A stretch of 64,000 bases of DNA from Cladocopium goreaui (lineage: Eukaryota; Sar; Dinophyceae; Suessiales; Symbiodiniaceae). This document shows, piece by piece, positions 59,534 to 64,000 of the stretch. The stretch covers positions 849,580-913,579 of the forward strand of contig CAMXCT020006334.1 in the NCBI GenBank assembly GCA_947184155.2, given 5' to 3'. A program made the position numbers and the translations under genes. The number at the start of each line of letters is the position of its first letter. Positions within the stretch are counted from its first letter, which is position 1. The notes beneath the pieces are model-generated. The model was not told where the DNA came from. It worked only from the letters and a program-made list of their open reading frames with translations, and made no database searches.

Positions 59534-59868
59534 ATCTGCAGATGTGAAGGTGTGAAGATCTAGATCTGCAGGTGTGAGGGTGTGAAGATCTAGATCTGCA
59601 GATGTGAGGGTGTGAGATCTAGATCTAGATCTGCAGATGTGAGGGTGTGAAGATCTAGATCTGCAGGTGTGAAGGTGTGAAGATCTAGATCTGCAGATGT
59701 GAGGGTGTGAAGATCTAGATCTGCAGGTGTGAAGGTGTGAAGATCTAGATCTGCAGGTGTGAAGGTGTGAAGATCTAGATCAGCAGATGTGAGGGTGTGA
59801 AGATGTAGATCAGCAGATGTGAAGGTGTGAAGATGTAGATCAGCAGATGTGAAGGTGTGAAGATGTAG
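59534..59868. repeat. 30-bp GATCTAGATCTGCAG minisatellite
   Basis: About eleven head-to-tail units of roughly 30 bases, GATCTAGATCTGCAGGTGTG followed by AAGGTGTGAA. The AGATCTAGATCT part is palindromic. Toward the right end the units change to GATGTAGATCAGCAG. Strand asymmetry and lack of unique spacers rule out CRISPR. Confidence 0.95.
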
Positions 59869-60146
59869 TATAACGGCTGCTTTTTTACGAAGAACCCTTC
59901 GCAGGCGCTCTCGGGAATAGAAAAAATGTTTGAGACCACCAACTAGAGACAAGTATGGAGCAATAATATGAAGTGATTGTTTTTTTGCTCAAAAAGTGCC
60001 GAATTCATAGCATCAGCCAAGTTTTAGCGATGAAAAACACACGAAAAATCAACAAACGCTGTATACATCATGGGTTTGTCCAACAAACGGGTATCACCAA
60101 ATCCACTAGCTTATCATCATCTTCCTATTGAAATGGGAGATTGACA

Positions 60147-60581
60147 TTAAACCCATCCTGTCAAAGATATTATGGTTAGAACGAGGTGCCCGTGGAGCTG
60201 ATATCTTTGAGCTCGTGAGGCAATGAGTTGTGAGGTGAAGAGCATAATCCCCAAGGCCAGCCACGAAAACGGATGGAGATCAATGGCGCACAGCACCAGG
60301 TGCATTAGGTCGCCGGAGGCCGGGGACAGTGCCGGTGTGGCTAGTGACTGACTCAGGAGGAGAACATCCCCGGTGACCATGGTGACCTCATTTCCGAAGA
60401 TATCCAAGACATCATCCAAGATCTCCTCCAACCAGCCCACCAAGGCGTTGACCATGGACTCCATGGAATCCATGGAACCGGCGGAATCCGCGCTGCGGCT
60501 CCGTCGCCACGAGCCAGGTCGTGTTGGACTTGGATGGACTTGGCATGGCCAGGGCCGTGGGGTGATCTCGGCAGGCCCCAT
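60147..60581 (-). CDS. Possible exon, unknown protein with hydrophobic stretch
   Basis: A - strand frame reads MESMVNALVGWLEEILDDVL, then LLLSQSLATPALSPASGDLM and a hydrophobic stretch (FSWLALGIMLFTSQLIA) that could be a membrane segment. It begins as an S/R/P-rich segment. No splice signals were fixed and no family is recognised. Confidence 0.35.
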   Translation of the reverse strand: MGPAEITPRPWPCQVHPSPTRPGSWRRSRSADSAGSMDSMESMVNALVGWLEEILDDVLDIFGNEVTMVTGDVLLLSQSLATPALSPASGDLMHLVLCAIDLHPFSWLALGIMLFTSQLIASRAQRYQLHGHLVLTIISLTGWV

Positions 60582-60599
60582 ACGTTTGATGCTGGACAG

Positions 60600-61956
60600 T
60601 GGCTCTCAGCAAAGTCATTTCTGGGCAAATCTACAATCTACAAGTGTTGGTTCCCCCGGAAATTTGGAATTGCCATGATGCAATGGTTCAAACACCGGAT
60701 TGGGAATTGCATGGAATTGCCAATCCTACAGGAAAGAAAGGCAAGTTCGGCAAGAATGTACAGTAGAAACTCCCAGAAAAAATGTATAAAAATGGCTCTC
60801 CGCGCTTGGGAAACGTCTATATTTTTAGGTTCCAATCTTTGGACACCACACTCTGCACCTGGGATTTGGACAAAAATATGTTGACACTACCCTTGATTGG
60901 GATCTCTGCCTATTAGTTTTGACCTGAAACAAGCCTTGCAGAAACTTGAGCTTCCAAATACAAGTATAACATCAGTACTAAAACCCTCCGACAATCAAAC
61001 AGGGCTTGCTGGACAATTCCCCCTTTATATAGATGTTCCCATCAAAACTCAAAAACCTCCATTTCTAGGGGATTTCCATGGATTTCCCATTGCCATCTTT
61101 GACTACCGAAGGAAAACCAAGGAACTTTGAAATCCACCTCGGCTCCCGGGCAATAAACGCGCCACAGCATCGGCCGTGGCACGGGCTTGTGCTGCAGTGC
61201 GAGGCTTTGCCGTGACATCTTTGCCTGGTCAAGGGCCCCTGGTACCTAAAATAGCTGGTTAATGGATGATATGGCATATGGATTGTTATTTCCCCAAAAT
61301 ATGGTAGTAACATGATGTAACATGTAATCATAGGTTTTGACCCATAGCCATATGGCTGTGTCTGAAAATTGGCTACCCAACAAGTTTGATGGAACATGTT
61401 GATGGTTGATCATCAGTTTATATCATGTTAGTTCAATTTCCCTACAAAATAGCAACTTTGGGGCATCTCCCATTTTCAGACAAGCCCATATGATCAACAA
61501 AGACACCCAGTTTAGGGCGGAAAAACCGAATGCCGGCCATGAAATTTCTCTGGCGGCAAGCATCCAGAAGAGCTGTGCATATCAGGATTTGTCTGAAAAT
61601 TTCTCCATGAAAATCTGCGGCCATACATTGGGGGACCAAGGTCCAGGCCCACTTTGAGCAATCGCGTCAGTACTGCCTGTTTCAATGCCTCAAAATCCAA
61701 TCGCGCCAATCGAGACATTCATTGGGAAAGCGATCCACCGATTTGTGTATCAGCAGGCATGGGTATGGGTGAAAATTATTGACAAAGTTGGATGATGTTG
61801 GATGGCTTACATGGTTTCATACTCAAAATAAGCTATTGCTGGTGTCCATTGGTGCACCAAATTTGAGTAGCCATACTTCTTTTTGCACCTGGGTTTGAAT
61901 ATTTCAGGATCTCCATGCTACAGTACACTTGCACCTTTTACAAATGAATCTAAAGA
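60600..61956. other. Mostly noncoding, two weak - strand islands
   Basis: A GC-rich island at about 61235-61130 and another at about 61718-61640 (FEALKQAVLTRLLKVGLDL) look coding on the - strand, but borders and family are unclear. The rest is AT-rich. Confidence 0.25.
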
Positions 61957-62057
61957 TACCCTCTGGTAATTTAGCTATTGAAAATGGTGATTTATAGTGG
62001 ATTTACCCATTGAAAACGGTGATTTTCCAAAGTTATGTGGCTGTTTACCAGAGGGTA
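61957..62057. mobile_element. MITE family 1, copy e
   Basis: A 101-bp foldback from TACCCTCTGGTAATTTAGC to GTTTACCAGAGGGTA with interior GAAAATGGTGATTTATAGTG and GATTTTCCAAAG. Confidence 0.85.
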
Positions 62058-62294
62058 AAACCGCGTTTGTATACCAACATCAGTAGCCGTGAAGATCTCA
62101 TCACCCCAATCTGGCAGCTGAATCCCTGAATCCAGCTGGCCATTGCCTCCAGCTCCACGCCCAAGACCTTTGAAGCCTGAGCCGATCGGCGGAGATTAGC
62201 TGCTATGAGGCTATATCTATATCTATTATATATATAATATGCAAATAAAACATATAATAAGATGTGTTAAGTAATATGCAAAGTAATATATAAA

Positions 62295-62391
62295 TACCCC
62301 AGGGTAAACTAACATGGATGTGGAAAACTCTCTAGGAAAACAATCTACAAATGGTGGGTGTTCCACATCTATGCTAGTTTGCTGAAGAGTA
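62295..62391. mobile_element. MITE family 1, diverged copy f
   Basis: Starts TACCCCAGGGTAAACTAACA and ends GCTAGTTTGCTGAAGAGTA. The termini and interior (GATGTGGAAAAC, GTTCCACATC) are more worn than in copies a-e, so this is probably an older insertion. Confidence 0.6.
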
Positions 62392-62726
62392 ATATATTTC
62401 CAGAATATATATATATATATAATTATAATACATGTAATTATATATATATAACTATGTTACATATATATAACTATATTATATATAATTATAATATATATAT
62501 ATTATCAACCCTTGAAAAGACTGAATAGATAGAAAAGTTGTTTTTTTTTAAAAAAAAAAATAGTTTTAAGTTACTCTCCGGTCTTTTTCAGGGGTATTAT
62601 ACATATATACATACATGTGATGGGAATATGAGGTGATATCACTGGGATAAATATCGATAAACATTGAGAAACATGTTCATCCAAGCACATTGACGGGTGA
62701 AAATCACCCATAAATCGGGATACCAA

Positions 62727-62815
62727 GGTCTACCCAGACTTGTGGCCAGCTCCCCTGGCCTTCTTGATGGGCGCGGCATCAGACTCGTCAGTGAGTTTTG
62801 CTGCTTCTCCTTCCT
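62727..62815 (-). CDS. Possible terminal exon with lysine-rich tail
   Basis: The - strand reads LQEGEAAKLTDESDAAPIKK, then ARGAGHKSG and a TAG stop. A basic C-terminal tail is plausible, but the gene it belongs to is not known; it may or may not be part of the myosin gene to the right. Confidence 0.3.
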
Positions 62816-63189
62816 GTAACTGGAAGTGTCACAGTTACCATTTTTGTTGGGCAGAAAAGTTTGTAACCAACAACCAGTCATGTGCGATGGCAGTATAGTC
62901 TGTTGCGCAAACATGTTTTGAATCCCGCTTTTGCTGCAGACGCACGCAGTGCATGTGGGCCTCCGGGTGTTGCTGGATATTGGATATTTTGGAACGGAAG
63001 TTTCCACCACCCGTTTGATACCGAGGGGATCTACATTGCCTCTCTCAAAAGACATCTAAGCCAATCTAAGCTTGAAAGCATAAAAGTGGGATATTCTTGT
63101 AATTCCTCCAGATTTCTTTGTCTGACGTCCCAGTCCTCCATTCCACTGATGGAATATGATGGAATCATCATTTTCCCTAGCGAAAAAAA

Positions 63190-63740
63190 AAGGCCGTCGC
63201 GGTTCAAATTTCGCCGCACCTCCTTGAAGTCCACATTGCCCATCAAAAGGATTCCCGTCACGATGCTAAAGACCTGTTAGATCTGTTAGTGAGGAACTGA
63301 CAGGTAAATAGTGGTAAATGACCGCGAATTCACCATGTCTTGGCTAAATTTGGGTCACCGGAAGTTTGAGAACCCACCTAAAACATCCTGAAACCAGCAA
63401 ATCATCCAACGGTTCCCAATGTTTCCTCATGGTTTCTCACATTGTGTCCATCGTTTTTCCCTTTTCAGGCATGTGCCAACACAAATGCACCTCGAACTGA
63501 AGCTTGGAGTCGATACCCAACCTCGGAGGGGAGGTGCTCAAAGACTTCAAAGCCAGCTGCATTTTTTATTCCTGTCTGAGCCATTGGCCCTTGGAAGGCC
63601 TCTTTGAGTTCCTCAAAGAATCGGCTATCATCGATCCCAGGCGCCTGGCAAATGGCGGCCAATGTCCAGTGATAAACTGAACATCATTGGGGTTCTTCCA
63701 CTCCGACCTTGGGCAGGCAGCCGCGCAAGTAGGCATAGTC
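63190..63740 (-). CDS. Myosin heavy chain motor-domain exons (partial)
   Basis: Three exons are recognised. 63740-63708 is a 33-base micro-exon (DYAYLRGCLPK) between a CTGCAG acceptor and a GTCGGA donor. An exon starting at 63644 after GCCAG reads APGIDDSRFFEELKEAF. An exon from 63273 after AACAG reads VFSIVTGILLMGNVDFKE. Joined, they match the motor stretch that in myosins reads Y-x-YL, then PGIDD, then ILHLGN-(I/V)-F, in the same order. Myosin motors hydrolyse ATP to move on actin. The ATP-binding P-loop and switch regions should lie beyond base 64000; the rest of the head and tail lie to the left but were not found. The L-to-M change in LMGN is mild. This is the clearest host gene of the window. 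Confidence 0.7.
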
Positions 63741-64000
63741 CTGCAGGACAGCTCCACGAGAGCCCCGTTCGCGAGAGCTTGTGCGACGTCAAGTCTTCCA
63801 GTTCAGCCGAGTCTGAACTCTCACAGGAGACTTATAGAAATTACTATGAACTTCCTTGGTTTCTATTGAAATATATTATTAAGCTTACATAATATAGTTT
63901 ATATATCATTATTCCAAGGAAGAAAACAGGATTTGACCTCTGGAAATTCTCTGATTTTGCTGGATTTTCAGCCGATCCCCACACCTTGGGCTCCATAATC

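Noticed and set aside
59534..59868. CRISPR-like regular array
   Set aside because: Units are contiguous head to tail with no unique spacers, in a eukaryotic context; it is a minisatellite.
1..64000. Spliced-leader relic, tRNA, rRNA or prokaryotic operon
   Set aside because: I looked for the dinoflagellate spliced-leader tail TTTTGGCTCAAG on both strands and for clover-leaf or ribosomal signatures and saw none; introns in most genes exclude a bacterial source.

Overview
The window reads as nuclear DNA of a dinoflagellate, most likely a symbiodiniacean-type genome. Evidence seen directly: genes are split into many short exons (often 50-200 bases) between AT-rich introns full of (TA)n tracts; genes run in long same-strand blocks; there is a Ty1/copia reverse transcriptase ORF; foldback MITE-like repeats and large satellites are common. 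From memory, several coding segments resemble repeat-encoded protein families abundant in dinoflagellate genomes, including a C5-methyltransferase-like fold with F-x-G-x-G, P-C and EQP motifs. No prokaryotic operons, tRNA, rRNA, CRISPR array, clear promoter or relic of the dinoflagellate spliced leader was seen.

Layout. Bases 1-19.7 kb: five consecutive + strand genes (382-3042, 4144-7123, 9888-11584, about 11.83-17.63 kb, 17945-19342). They encode an unknown protein, an acidic low-complexity protein, a RING-H2 protein, a large transposase-like protein and a methyltransferase-like protein. The whole block, exons, introns and spacers alike, is saturated with the 9-base motif ACANNTGTC (about 75 copies by eye, nearly all on the + strand). 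The motif almost vanishes after about 19.71 kb. I read this block as one large mobile or selfish unit whose left end lies outside the window. 20-39.4 kb: a repeat-rich stretch with small GC-rich + strand exons, two MITE families, a pentanucleotide satellite (21.1-22.0 kb), a trinucleotide-phased minisatellite (32.9-33.6 kb) and a - strand copia polyprotein (26510-29575). 39.6-58.7 kb: a - strand block. It contains a multi-exon gene of a dinoflagellate-type family with a Y-x-DED-x2-G motif (39.57-44.2 kb), a second multi-exon gene (44500-48953), and a second methyltransferase-like gene (exons 50.4-54.4 kb, with further exons up to 58.7 kb). The second methyltransferase-like gene appears to hold a separate lysine/serine/proline-rich ORF inside an intron. 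58.8-64 kb: minisatellites, more MITEs, and at the right edge - strand exons of a myosin motor domain.

The + block and the - block converge on the repeat-rich middle. The two methyltransferase-like genes, the transposase-like gene, the Y-x-DED family gene and the copia ORF make most of the window mobile-element derived. The myosin exons are the only clear host-cell gene. Exon borders were placed by eye from reading frame and GT/AG signals. Where codon phase was checked and agrees I say so; elsewhere borders are approximate.
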